Shown piece by piece: positions 24,601 through 33,090 of a DNA stretch of 64,000 bases. The first letter of the stretch is position 1. The number at the start of each line of letters is the position of its first letter. This stretch comes from Thermomonospora catenispora (GTDB lineage Bacteria; Actinomycetota; Actinomycetes; Streptosporangiales; Streptosporangiaceae). A program made the position numbers and the translations under genes. Where the stretch lies: assembly GCF_006363815.1 (NCBI RefSeq), contig NZ_RRYT01000004.1, positions 1 through 64,000 of the forward strand, written 5' to 3'. Under the pieces are notes generated by a model. It was not told the origin of the DNA, made no database searches, and worked only from the letters and a program-made list of their open reading frames with translations.

Positions 24601-25443
24601 TCAGGAGGCCCGCTCGACGCCTTCGGAGGCCGTGCCGGCCGCGTCGCCCGCGGGCTCCCGCAACGGAACGGAGCTCCCCTCCAGCAGCACTTCGGCCACC
24701 AGCTCGGGGTCGTCGCCCATCGGGACGTGTCCGCAGTCCCGCAGCCACACGAACCGGGCCTTGGGCAGCCGCTGCTGCGCCCGCATCGCCTGGATGGGCA
24801 GCAGCAGCCGGTCCCGCGTGCCCCACGCGATCGTCACCGGCACCTCCTCGCACGTCCCGGTGAACCGCACCGCGGTCCCGGCCCGGATGACCGGCGCGAA
24901 CCCCGTGCAGTCCCGCAGCGCCCGGCCGTCGGCCAGCAGCTCTTCCGGATCCAGCCGCTCCGGACGCCCGTAGATCAGCCCGTACGCGAGCCGGCGCCGC
25001 CGGGGGTCGCGGGTCAGCCTGCGCAGCCACTGCTCCGGAAGGCGCGCCCCCAGCCGCGACACCGACAACACGGTCGCCGCCCACAGCATCTCCGGCGTGG
25101 TGAAGAAACCGGCGGGCGAGAGCGCCGTCGCAGAGCTCACCAGTCCGCGGTCCGCGGCCTCCAGCGCCAGCAGCCCGCCCAGGGAGTTCCCCGCGATGTG
25201 CGGCCGGCCCAGGCCGAGCCGGTCGAAGAAGCCGGCCAGCACGTCCAGCACCGTGTCCAGCGTGTACGGCCGCCCCGGCGGCAGCGGCGGCGAGGCCCCG
25301 AACCCCGGCAGGTCCAGGGCGATGACGTCCCGTTCGGAGGCCAGCCGGTCCAGCACCGGCAGCCATCCCTGCCACCGATGCCCGACCCCGTGCAGCAGAA
25401 CCAGCGGAGGCCCTTCGCCTCGGCGCTCGTACACGATGTCCAC
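24601..25443 (-). CDS. Alpha/beta hydrolase
   Basis: A 280-residue alpha/beta hydrolase with an oxyanion segment LLHGVGHRWQGWLPVLD, strand-turn DLPGFGASP, nucleophile elbow AGNSLGGLLAL (Ser), acid Asp in WGTRDRLLL and His in DCGHVPMGDDPE. All triad members are present. GTG 25443 lacks a clear RBS, so the exact start is tentative. Substrate unknown; esters or lactones are typical. It lies on the same strand as yceI and the sigma factor but is spaced 186 and 176 bases from them, so an operon is not obvious. Confidence 0.85.
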   Translation of the reverse strand: MDIVYERRGEGPPLVLLHGVGHRWQGWLPVLDRLASERDVIALDLPGFGASPPLPPGRPYTLDTVLDVLAGFFDRLGLGRPHIAGNSLGGLLALEAADRGLVSSATALSPAGFFTTPEMLWAATVLSVSRLGARLPEQWLRRLTRDPRRRRLAYGLIYGRPERLDPEELLADGRALRDCTGFAPVIRAGTAVRFTGTCEEVPVTIAWGTRDRLLLPIQAMRAQQRLPKARFVWLRDCGHVPMGDDPELVAEVLLEGSSVPLREPAGDAAGTASEGVERAS

Positions 25444-25619
25444 GGCACGAGGTTAGAGCGAAGTTACTCACGGGTCACCTGTGATCCGGGACACACGACC
25501 CCGGATCCGCCCGCCGCGGCCCTGCCGTGCCGCTCGTCGCGGGAGCCGGCGTCTCCGGCGCCGCGATCGGGTGCGCGGAGGGCCTCCCGGCCGTCCGGCG
25601 GAGGCGGGCGCCGGCGCGC

Positions 25620-26144
25620 TCACCCGGTGCGGGCGGGGGCGCGATCGCCGAGGGCCTCGCGCAGCCGGGCCCGGCCGCGGTGGATGCGGCTGCGGACGGT
25701 GCCGAGGTTGACGCCCAGCGTGGCGGCGATCTCCTCGTACGACAGCCCTTCGATGTCGCACAGGACGACGGCGGCGCGGTACTCGGGCGGCAGCGCGGTG
25801 AGCGCGGCCTGGACGTCGCCGTCCAAGTGCCGCTCCTCATAGATCTGGGCGGGGCCGGGCTCCCGGCCGTGCAGGCGGTCGGCGGCGTCCTCGGGCAGGG
25901 CGTCCATGCGGATGCGCTGCCTGCGGCGGGCCCGATCCAGGAAGAGGTTGGTGGTGATGCGGTGCAGCCAGCCCTCGAAGGTGCCGGGGGTATAGCTCGA
26001 CAGCGAGCGGAAGACCCGGACGAAGACGTCCTGAGTCAGATCCTCGGCGTCGTATCTGTTCCCGGTCAGGCGGTACGCCAGCCGGAACACCCGGGCGGAG
26101 TGCTCACGGACGATCTCCTCCCAGGACGGCGGTGTCCACGCCAT
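25620..26144 (-). CDS. sigE: ECF sigma factor, SigE-like
   Basis: An ECF sigma-70 factor of 174 residues from ATG 26144 (in-frame starts at 26162 or 26198 would lengthen it). Region 2 reads [33 protein letters not shown] with the core-binding and -10 helices; region 4 reads [41 protein letters not shown]. Identity to mycobacterial SigE is obvious over both regions ([17 protein letters not shown]). SigE directs the cell-envelope stress response. In mycobacteria it is followed by rseA, htrA and tatB; here the next gene is a hydrolase and no anti-sigma gene is seen. Confidence 0.88.
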   Translation of the reverse strand: MAWTPPSWEEIVREHSARVFRLAYRLTGNRYDAEDLTQDVFVRVFRSLSSYTPGTFEGWLHRITTNLFLDRARRRQRIRMDALPEDAADRLHGREPGPAQIYEERHLDGDVQAALTALPPEYRAAVVLCDIEGLSYEEIAATLGVNLGTVRSRIHRGRARLREALGDRAPARTG

Positions 26145-26382
26145 CGAACCTGCGCTCACCGACACCCCCCGCTGCTGATGCGAAATCGTTACTCCCACTG
26201 TGCCGGTACCCGGATAAGAGCGCCGTAAGGAGGGATCGGAGGGTGATGAGCGTCGCAGTTCTCCGGCGGGGGAGGGGCCGTGTCCCCGCCGACCGCCCTG
26301 CCCATAATTGGGTACTTATCCACGGTTGGTGCAAATGACGACGCCGTCCGGTGCGCACCCGGGCCCGACAGCGAGGAAGCAC

Positions 26383-27963
26383 ATGGCACGCAGCTACAAC
26401 CTTGCCGACCTCCTGGAGATCCTGGCCGAGGCGGGTCCGGACCGCCCCGCACTGGTGGCGGGGGGCGAGCGGCGCACCTACCGGGAGCTGGACGAGCGCG
26501 CCACCCGGGTCGCCCACCATCTGGCCGCCGCGGGGGTGCGCCCCGGCGAGCATGTGGCGATCCTGTCGTGGAACCGGGCCGAGTGGCTGGAGAGCATGTT
26601 CGGGATCTTCAAGATCCGCGCCGTGCCCATCCCGGTGAACTACCGCTACGTGGCCGCGGAGCTGCACCATGTGCTGGCCGACTCGGACTCGGTGGCGCTG
26701 ATCGGCGAGCGCTCCCTGCTGCCCAGGGTGCTGGAGATCCGCGACCGGCTGCCGAAGCTGCGCCACATCGTGGTGCTGGAGGACGGCGGCGACCAGGAGA
26801 TCCCCGGGGCGGTGCGGTACGAGGACGCCCTCAAGGAGGCGCCCGCGACCGCCGACTTCCCCGCCCGCTCCAACGACGATCACTACATCATGTACACCGG
26901 CGGCACCACCGGCCACCCCAAGGGCGTGGTGTGGCGCTGTGAGGACATCTTCTTCGGCGCCCTCGGCGGCGGGAACGTGCTGGGCGAGCCGGTCGCCAGC
27001 CCCGAGGCCCTCGCCGAGAACGCCGGCAAGCCCCCCATGGCCGTGCTGGACTGCGCCCCGGTGATGCACGGGGCGGGCCAGTGGGTCGCGCTGATGGGGC
27101 TGTTCGGCGGCGCCAAGGTCGTCCTCTACACCGAGCACACCTTCGACGCGGGGAACGCGCTGAGGCTGGCGGCCGCCGAACGGGCCAATGTGATCATGCT
27201 GGTCGGCGACGTGATGGGCCGGCCGATCGCCCGGGAGCTGGCCGCCGGCGACCACGACACCTCCGCGCTGCTGGCCGTCGCCTCCGGGGGCGCGCCGCTC
27301 AGCGAGGCGGTCAAGGAGGAGATCCGGGCCGCGCTGCCGAACGTGATGTTCCTCGACACCTACGGCGCCTCCGAGACCGGCGCGTGCGGTCCGGCGGTCG
27401 GCGGCAAGGAGGGCACCGCCCGCTTCCGGATGGGGCCGGGCATCGCCGTCCTCGACGACGACCTGCGGCCCGTGCGGCCCGGCGAGATCGGCCGGCTGGC
27501 GCGCAGCGGCCACATCCCGCTCGGCTACTACAACGACCCGGAGAAGACGGCGAAGACGTTCTTCACCGACGCCGAGGGCACCCGCTGGTCGATCCCCGGC
27601 GACTTCGCCACCGTGGCCGAGGACGGCACGGTGGTGCTGCTGGGCCGGGGCTCCCTGGTCATCAACACCGGCGGCGAGAAGGTCTATCCCGAGGAGGTCG
27701 AGGTCGCGCTGAAGGAGCACCCCGACGTCTACGACTGCATCGTGGTGGGGGTGCCGGACGAGCGGTTCGGCCAGTGCGTCTCGGCGGTCGTCGAGCCCCG
27801 GCCCGGCGCCGAGCCCACCCTGGAGGAGCTGACGGAGTTCCTCCGCGGCCGGCTCGCCGGCTACAAGCTGCCGCGCCGGCTCAGGCTGGTGCCGCAGGTG
27901 CGGCGCACGGCGGTCGGCAAGTCCGACTACGCGTGGGCGCGCACGGTCCTCACCGCAAGGTGA
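26383..27963 (+). CDS. Acyl-CoA synthetase (FadD-like)
   Basis: A 526-residue ANL-family ligase that makes acyl-CoA by way of acyl-adenylate. Motifs: YIMYTGGTTGHPKGVVW (P-loop), YGASETGA, GDFATVAEDG, the hinge GRGSLVINTGGEKVYPEEVE, and a C-terminal RTAVGKSDYAWA with the catalytic Lys. ATG 26383 is fixed by GAGGAAG. Compared with the FAAL at 592 this enzyme has canonical CoA-ligase hinge features. It diverges from sigE and precedes a Ser/Thr kinase by 69 bases. It resembles mycobacterial FadD proteins of fatty acid or sterol side-chain breakdown, but no such genes lie beside it. Confidence 0.88.
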   Translation: MARSYNLADLLEILAEAGPDRPALVAGGERRTYRELDERATRVAHHLAAAGVRPGEHVAILSWNRAEWLESMFGIFKIRAVPIPVNYRYVAAELHHVLADSDSVALIGERSLLPRVLEIRDRLPKLRHIVVLEDGGDQEIPGAVRYEDALKEAPATADFPARSNDDHYIMYTGGTTGHPKGVVWRCEDIFFGALGGGNVLGEPVASPEALAENAGKPPMAVLDCAPVMHGAGQWVALMGLFGGAKVVLYTEHTFDAGNALRLAAAERANVIMLVGDVMGRPIARELAAGDHDTSALLAVASGGAPLSEAVKEEIRAALPNVMFLDTYGASETGACGPAVGGKEGTARFRMGPGIAVLDDDLRPVRPGEIGRLARSGHIPLGYYNDPEKTAKTFFTDAEGTRWSIPGDFATVAEDGTVVLLGRGSLVINTGGEKVYPEEVEVALKEHPDVYDCIVVGVPDERFGQCVSAVVEPRPGAEPTLEELTEFLRGRLAGYKLPRRLRLVPQVRRTAVGKSDYAWARTVLTAR

Positions 27964-28032
27964 GCTCTCGGTCAAGCATTCGTGACGCGTTGCGGAGGAT
28001 GACTTGGCCCCCTCCGCGAGAGAAACCACCAC

Positions 28033-29451
28033 ATGAGGGTCGAAGCGGGAGAACCGCTCGCGGGCCGGTATCGGCTGCTCTCCGTCATCGGAAAAGGCGG
28101 CATGGGAACGGTATGGCGGGCCTATGACGAGCTTCTCGACCGCGATGTGGCCATCAAGGAGACCGTTCTCCCCGACCAGCTGACCCGCAGCGAACGGCAC
28201 GCCGTCTGCCGGCGCATCCTCGCCGAGGCGCGCGCCACCGCGGCGTTGCGCCACCCCGGGGTCGTCACCGTCCACGACGTGCTCCACGAGGGCGGCCGCC
28301 CCTGGATCGTCATGGAGCTGCTGCGCGCCCGCAGCCTGCAGCAGATACTGGCCCGCGACGGCCCGTTGCCGACATGGCGCGCCGCCGAGATCGGCCGGGC
28401 GGTGCTGGGGGTGCTGCGCGCCGCGCACGCCAAGGGCATCCTGCACCGGGACGTCAAGCCCGGCAATGTGATGATCGCCGACGACGGCCGGGTCCTGCTG
28501 ACCGACTTCGGGCTGGCCGTGCACATGCTCAACGGCCGCACGGTCGTCGACACCATGGTGGCCGGGATCGAGGGCTCCCCGGCCTACCTGGCCCCCGAGC
28601 AGGTGCTGGGCGAGCCCGGCAGCGCGGCCTCGGACCTGTGGTCGCTGGGCGTCACGCTGTACGCGGCCGTGGAGGGCGGCTCGCCCTTCCACCGGACGCA
28701 CACGCTGGCCACGATGGTCGCGGTGCTGCTGGGGGAGTACCCGCCCCCGTGGAACGCCGATCCGGCGCTGCGGTCCGTCATCGACGGGCTGCTCCGGCGA
28801 AGGCCCGAGGACCGGCTGACCGCCGAGGAGACGGACCGGCTGCTGGAGGAGGCCGCCGAACGCCCCGACGACACCTGGCGCCCGGAGCGCTCCCGGTGGG
28901 GCGGCCTCCGCTCGCCGCTGTCCCGGCGCCCGCGGGCGACCGCGCTGGTCGCGGCGACGGGCCTGGTCGCGGCGATCATGGTGGTGGGGGCGACGACCCG
29001 GCGGCACACCGACGCCGGGTCGGCGGTGCTGTCCGCGCAGGGGAGCTCGCACACCGTCGCGCACCGCGGGCCGAGCGGCTCCACGGTGGAGGTGCCGGCG
29101 AGCTGGCGGCGCACCGAGAGCGACGGCGGCGTGCGGTGGACCGACGCCGCGACCGACCGTCAGCTGCAGATCCGGCCCGTGCACGGCGACGCGCTGGCCG
29201 GGCTGCGTCAGGCCGAGCGGGAGGCGCTGGCCGCCGGCCTATATCCGGGATATCGCAGAATCCGCCTGGAGGCCGTGCCGGAACTGGCCGAGGGGGCCGC
29301 GGAATGGGAGTTCGTCACCGGGGACCGGCGCATTCTGCGGTGTCGGATGGCGGGGTATGAATTCCTCTTCGCCGCCCCCGAGAAAGGGTGGACGCCGGCA
29401 CAGCGCGTCTTCGATGCGGCGCTGCGCACGTTTCGCGCCGGGACTCCCTGA
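28033..29451 (+). CDS. Membrane Ser/Thr protein kinase (PknB-type) with a C-terminal extracytoplasmic domain
   Basis: A 472-residue receptor-like kinase. The N-terminal kinase domain (10-275) has the Gly loop IGKGGMGTVW, Lys in VAIKE, the HRDVKPGNVMI catalytic loop, TDFGLAVH and LAPEQ. A basic juxtamembrane segment leads to one TM helix (about 303-322, ATALVAATGLVAAIMVVGA). The outer domain of about 130 residues (TVEVPASWRRTES... FLFAAPEKGWTPAQRVFDAALRTF) resembles small lipoprotein-like domains found on other actinomycete kinases. There is no PASTA repeat. It converges on rho with 12 bases between the stops. Confidence 0.9.
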   Translation: MRVEAGEPLAGRYRLLSVIGKGGMGTVWRAYDELLDRDVAIKETVLPDQLTRSERHAVCRRILAEARATAALRHPGVVTVHDVLHEGGRPWIVMELLRARSLQQILARDGPLPTWRAAEIGRAVLGVLRAAHAKGILHRDVKPGNVMIADDGRVLLTDFGLAVHMLNGRTVVDTMVAGIEGSPAYLAPEQVLGEPGSAASDLWSLGVTLYAAVEGGSPFHRTHTLATMVAVLLGEYPPPWNADPALRSVIDGLLRRRPEDRLTAEETDRLLEEAAERPDDTWRPERSRWGGLRSPLSRRPRATALVAATGLVAAIMVVGATTRRHTDAGSAVLSAQGSSHTVAHRGPSGSTVEVPASWRRTESDGGVRWTDAATDRQLQIRPVHGDALAGLRQAEREALAAGLYPGYRRIRLEAVPELAEGAAEWEFVTGDRRILRCRMAGYEFLFAAPEKGWTPAQRVFDAALRTFRAGTP

Positions 29452-29463
29452 GAAAACAGATTC

Positions 29464-30642
29464 TCAGCCGCTCTGCTGGAGCCGCAGCAGGATTTCGGCA
29501 TTGGAGGAGGTCTCCTTCACCTTCTCCAGCAGCAGTTCCATGGCCTGCTGGCCGTCGAGGGAGTGCAGCAGCCGGATCAGCCGCCAGTGCAGGGCCAGCT
29601 CCTCGGGGGTCATGAGCAGTTCCTCGCGGCGGGTGCCGGAGGCCACGATGTCCACCGCCGGGAAGATCCGCTTGTCGGCCAGGCCCCGGTCGAGCTTGAG
29701 CTCCATGGTGCCGGTGCCCTTGAACTCCTCGAAGAACACCTCGTCCATCCGGGAGCCGGTCTCCACCAGCGCGGTGGCGAGGATGGTCAGCGAGCCGCCG
29801 TTCTCGATGTTGCGGGCGGCCCCGAAGAACTTCTTCGGCGGGTACAGCGCGGTGGTGGCCACCCCGCCGGCCAGGATGCGGGCGTTGGAGGGGGCGGCCA
29901 GGTTGTAGGCGCGGCCCAGCCGGGTGATGGAGTCCAGCAGCATCACCACGTCGTGGCCCAGCTCCACCAGCCGCTTGGCCCGCTCCACGGCCAGCTCGGC
30001 GACCTCGGTGTGCTCGGCGGCGGGCCGGTCGAACGTGGAGTAGATGACCTCGCCCTGCACCGACCGCTGCATGTCGGTGACCTCTTCGGGCCGCTCGTCG
30101 ATGAGCACCACCATCAGGTGGACCTCGGGGTTGTTCTTGGTGATCGCGTTGGCCAGCGCCTGCAGCACCATGGTCTTGCCGGTGCGCGGCGGAGCCACGA
30201 TCAGGCCGCGCTGGCCCTTGCCGATCGGGGAGATCAGGTCGATCACCCGGGTCGCCGCCGCCCCGGTGTCCAGCCGCAGCCGCTCCTGCGGGAACAGCGG
30301 CGTGAGCTCGCCGAACGCGGGCCGCTCGGTGCCGGGCGGCAGCCCGTTCACGGTCTGCGCCTGCACCATCGCCGGCCATTTCGCGCGGGAGGAGCGGGAC
30401 GACCGGGCGGTTCCGGTGACGATGTCGCCGGGGCGCAGCCCCAGCGAACGGACCTGGGCCTGGGAGACGTACACGTCCTGCGGGCCGGGCAGGTAACCGG
30501 TGGTCCGCACGAACGCGTGCTTGTCCTGGACGGCCAGGACGCCGGAGAACGGAATGGTCAGGGCCTTGTCATCGCCGTGATCGCGACGCGGGGGAACGGT
30601 GTGCTGGGGCGCCGCTTCGCGCGGCGGCGCGGTCATGGTCAA
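29464..30642 (-). CDS. rho: Transcription termination factor Rho, short paralogue
   Basis: A 392-residue Rho hexamer subunit. It has the cold-shock RNA-binding domain (about 27-100: GVLAVQDKHAFVRTTGYLPGPQDVYVS), then the RecA-type motor with P-loop APPRTGKT (150-157), VVLIDERPEEVTDMQ, LLDSITRLGRAYN (Walker B), Q-loop/R-loop region and GTGTMELKLDR. Housekeeping actinobacterial Rho is 600-700 residues with a long N-terminal insertion and usually sits by thrB, rpmE and prfA; this one lacks both features, so it is probably a second Rho. The P-loop has Arg153 where E. coli has Lys181 and Thr154 where it has Ala182. A promoter and about 160-base leader lie upstream. Confidence 0.88.
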   Translation of the reverse strand: MTMTAPPREAAPQHTVPPRRDHGDDKALTIPFSGVLAVQDKHAFVRTTGYLPGPQDVYVSQAQVRSLGLRPGDIVTGTARSSRSSRAKWPAMVQAQTVNGLPPGTERPAFGELTPLFPQERLRLDTGAAATRVIDLISPIGKGQRGLIVAPPRTGKTMVLQALANAITKNNPEVHLMVVLIDERPEEVTDMQRSVQGEVIYSTFDRPAAEHTEVAELAVERAKRLVELGHDVVMLLDSITRLGRAYNLAAPSNARILAGGVATTALYPPKKFFGAARNIENGGSLTILATALVETGSRMDEVFFEEFKGTGTMELKLDRGLADKRIFPAVDIVASGTRREELLMTPEELALHWRLIRLLHSLDGQQAMELLLEKVKETSSNAEILLRLQQSG

Positions 30643-31022
30643 TGCACAGTCCTTCGGTAGGGGTTGTTTCGCATACGCGGTACCGCCGCTCGCCGAATGG
30701 TCGCGGACCAGGAAGGGGACTCGATCGCCGGGCGCTCAGATCGGCCCGAGAGCAGAGAAAGGACACCCTCACCGCCCTGGGGAGCGGGGATGAATCGGTG
30801 GTACCCCGAGACTACAGCACACAAACCCACCGGCCGCAAGATGCGATCGGCGGCAAAACCGCTGGATGCGGGCGCGCGCGGTCCCCGGCAATGTCCGGGA
30901 CGGCTCCCGGGAGGGGCGGAGCGGAGCGGAAATGCGGTCTTCGGCCGTCCGCTCTTACAGATCCGTACTGTTGGAAACAATGTCGATGATCCGGCCATTC
31001 CCGGCGTAGGGCGATGCGTCCG
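30643..31022. other. Gene-free leader region of the rho paralogue
   Basis: This 380-base region holds the presumed rho promoter (30811-30839) and a transcribed leader of roughly 160 bases that is C-rich in places on the minus strand. E. coli rho is autoregulated in its leader, so this one could be as well. No coding signal is seen in it. Confidence 0.5.
30811..30839 (-). promoter_or_regulatory. Sigma-70-type promoter of rho
   Basis: On the minus strand TTGCGG (30839-30834) and TGTAGT (30816-30811) are separated by 17 bases, a good match to principal sigma factor promoters. It would start transcription near 30804. Confidence 0.45.
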
Positions 31023-31487
31023 TCAGCGGTGGTGCCGATGCACCGCCGCGTGCCCGCGGCCGCGCGCGATCATCCACCGGTTGATCGGCCAGGTCACCGC
31101 GAACGCCGCCGCCAGCGCGACCGCCAGCGCCGCCCACAGCAGCGGGCTGCCCGGACCGGCGTCCATCGCTCCCGGGATCGCCACGACGATCGCGTTGTCG
31201 ACCGCCTCCATCACCGCGATGGAGACGGTGTCGGCCGCCAGCGCGATCCTCAGCGCCCGCCGGAACGCCATCCCGGTGCGCAGCACCCCGCGCATGGTCA
31301 GCGCGTACCCGAAGACGAACGCCAGCGCGATCGCCAGCACCACGGTGGCCGCGTCGGGCAGTCCCAGCGCGGTGCCGATCGCCATCCCCAGCACTTCGCC
31401 GATGGCGCAGCCGGTGAGGCAGTGCAGCGTCGCCTGCGCGGCCGTCCGCCATGTCGTCCCGCCATGGGCGTCCCCGGTGTGCGCCAT
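31023..31487 (-). CDS. DUF4396 family membrane protein
   Basis: A 154-residue integral membrane protein with about four helices (CLTGCAIGEVLGMAIGTALG; ATVVLAIALAFVFGYALTM; LRIALAADTVSIAVMEAVDN; LLWAALAVALAAAFAVTW). The segment HCLTGCAIGE with a conserved His-Cys and the ADTVSIAVMEAVDN helix are typical of the DUF4396 family. Start ATG 31487 is preceded by GAGGAGGA. The His-rich ends (MAHTGDAHGG, HAAVHRHHR) hint at metal contact, but the function of the family is unknown. It is transcribed away from the crotonase. Confidence 0.8.
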   Translation of the reverse strand: MAHTGDAHGGTTWRTAAQATLHCLTGCAIGEVLGMAIGTALGLPDAATVVLAIALAFVFGYALTMRGVLRTGMAFRRALRIALAADTVSIAVMEAVDNAIVVAIPGAMDAGPGSPLLWAALAVALAAAFAVTWPINRWMIARGRGHAAVHRHHR

Positions 31488-31652
31488 CGGGGTCCTCCTC
31501 GGTCCGTTCGGTCCGCGTCCGGTCACGTCCGGAACGCATATACCCCCTGGTGGTATTCCCCGCCGGCGCGTTCCCCGACCGGGACGCCCGGCGGTCGGCG
31601 GGCCGACGGCGGGCCGTACGATGACGCGGCAGGGCGGTGCAAGGAGGTTGGG

Positions 31653-32432
31653 ATGTCCGGTGAAGCCCGGTTGCGATGCGAGGTCGCCGAGGGCGTCGCG
31701 ACGATCACCATCGACCGGCCGGACAAGCGCAACGCGATGACCGCCGCGATGTGGCGGGAGCTGCCGGTGCTGCTGGACCGGCTGGAGGCCGACCCCACGG
31801 TGCGCGTGCTGGTGCTGACCGGGGCGGGCGGCGACTTCTGCTCCGGCGCCGACATCGCCGAACTGGGCGACATCACCTCCGGGGACCTGTCGACGACCGC
31901 CGAGGAGGCGCTGGCGGCGTTCCCCAAGCCCACCGTGGCGGCGATACGGGGGTTCTGCGTGGGCGGCGGATGCCAGCTCGCCGTGGCCTGCGATCTGCGG
32001 CTGGCGGCCGACGACGCGCGGCTGGGGATCACCCCGGCCAAGATCGGGATCGTCTACCCGGCGGCGGCCACCGCCCGGCTGGTCCGGCTGATCGGCCCCG
32101 CCTCGGCCAAGTACCTGCTGTTCTCCGCCGAGCTGGTGGACGCGGCGCACGCGCTGCGGATCGGACTGGTGGACGAGACGGTGCCGGCCGCAGGCTTCGA
32201 CGACCGGCTCGCGGCGTTCACCGCCACGCTGGCCTCCCGGTCGCTGCTCACCCAGCAGGCCGCCAAGGACATCGTCGACTCGGCCGCCGCCAGCAGGCTC
32301 ACCCGGGCCACGGTCGACGCCTGGGTCGCCGAGTCACGGCGGGGCGGCGACGCCGCGGAAGGGGTCACGGCCTTCCTGGAACGCCGTCCGCCCGCCTTCA
32401 CGTGGACCGGGCCAGCCGCCCATAGGCGATGA
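31653..32432 (+). CDS. Crotonase-superfamily protein (enoyl-CoA hydratase/isomerase-like)
   Basis: A 259-residue crotonase. The fold motifs are clear: DRPDKRNAMTAAMW, the oxyanion-hole segments CSGADIAEL and FCVGGGCQLAVACD, then GITPAKIGIVYP. The first Glu of classical hydratase (Glu144 in rat) is Gln108, and no acidic residue occupies the second position (126-133). It is therefore unlikely to be a standard hydratase and may act as isomerase, hydrolase or lyase on an acyl-CoA. ATG 31653 has a perfect AAGGAGG. Its last 35 bases overlap the convergent sortase homologue. Confidence 0.85.
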   Translation: MSGEARLRCEVAEGVATITIDRPDKRNAMTAAMWRELPVLLDRLEADPTVRVLVLTGAGGDFCSGADIAELGDITSGDLSTTAEEALAAFPKPTVAAIRGFCVGGGCQLAVACDLRLAADDARLGITPAKIGIVYPAAATARLVRLIGPASAKYLLFSAELVDAAHALRIGLVDETVPAAGFDDRLAAFTATLASRSLLTQQAAKDIVDSAAASRLTRATVDAWVAESRRGGDAAEGVTAFLERRPPAFTWTGPAAHRR

Positions 32433-33033
32433 CCTGCCCGGCCCCGCCGTGGGCGACCAGCCGGATCCCCGGATAGGGGACCTGTGCGCGCACCCGGCGC
32501 GCAGAAGGCCGGTCCTCGCCCACCCGCTCCACCCGTTCGACGGTGAAGACCGCCTCGCGGCCGTCCCGGCGCAGCACCACGACCTCGTCGCCGGGGCGCA
32601 GCTCGCCCAGCCGGGCGAAGACCCCGGGGCCGGTCGCCAGGTCCGCGTACCCGGTGATCACCGCCTCGCCGGTCGAGCCGGGCGCCGCGCCGTACCGGTA
32701 CCAGCCCGCGCGGTTCGCCCGGGAGGCCGGCGGCGTCTGCGGCGAGCCGTCCACATCCCGGCCGAGCGGCACCAGCCCGGCCCGCACCCCGATCCGGGGG
32801 ATCTCCAGCCGGACCGGACGAGAGCGCGACATCGCCTGCGTGACCCGCGGCGTGACGGTGGGCGACGGCGCGGGCGCGGCGACGGCCGGAGATCCGGTCG
32901 CCATCGACGGTATGCGCACCGCGGTCGTCACGGCGAGAACCGCCAAAGCCGTGATGCCGAGGAAACAGAGCGCAGCCATGCAACGGTGCCGGGCGGCCCC
33001 GGCTCGTGCCGATCTCCCCACGAAGGCCATCAT
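32398..33033 (-). CDS. Class F sortase homologue lacking catalytic residues (pseudo-sortase)
   Basis: A 211-residue protein with one N-terminal membrane helix (about 18-40) and a class F sortase domain (75-210: RPVRLEIPRIGVRAGLVPLG... NRAGWYRYGAAPGSTGEAVITG...FARLGELRPGDEVVVLRRDGREAVFTVERVE). In active sortases the domain carries GHVD and LITCGG. Here the His is Tyr129 (GYAD), the Cys is His195 (LVAHGG), and the loop after it that should bring the Arg is about a dozen residues shorter. All three catalytic residues are thus missing while the fold is well kept. It probably binds rather than cleaves sorting signals, or serves another surface role. No LPXTG-type substrate is visible nearby. Confidence 0.8.
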   Translation of the reverse strand: MMAFVGRSARAGAARHRCMAALCFLGITALAVLAVTTAVRIPSMATGSPAVAAPAPSPTVTPRVTQAMSRSRPVRLEIPRIGVRAGLVPLGRDVDGSPQTPPASRANRAGWYRYGAAPGSTGEAVITGYADLATGPGVFARLGELRPGDEVVVLRRDGREAVFTVERVERVGEDRPSARRVRAQVPYPGIRLVAHGGAGQVIAYGRLARST

Positions 33034-33090
33034 TCCGTAGCGGAGCCTGCACGGGGGCGGATATGCGGTTATGCGCCGAACCTTCGGCGT

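Noticed and set aside
26246-26338. 30-codon ORF with a good RBS between sigE and the acyl-CoA synthetase
   Set aside because: The RBS-like AGGAGG run may be chance; the peptide has no conserved look and it does not touch the next gene. Kept only as a note.
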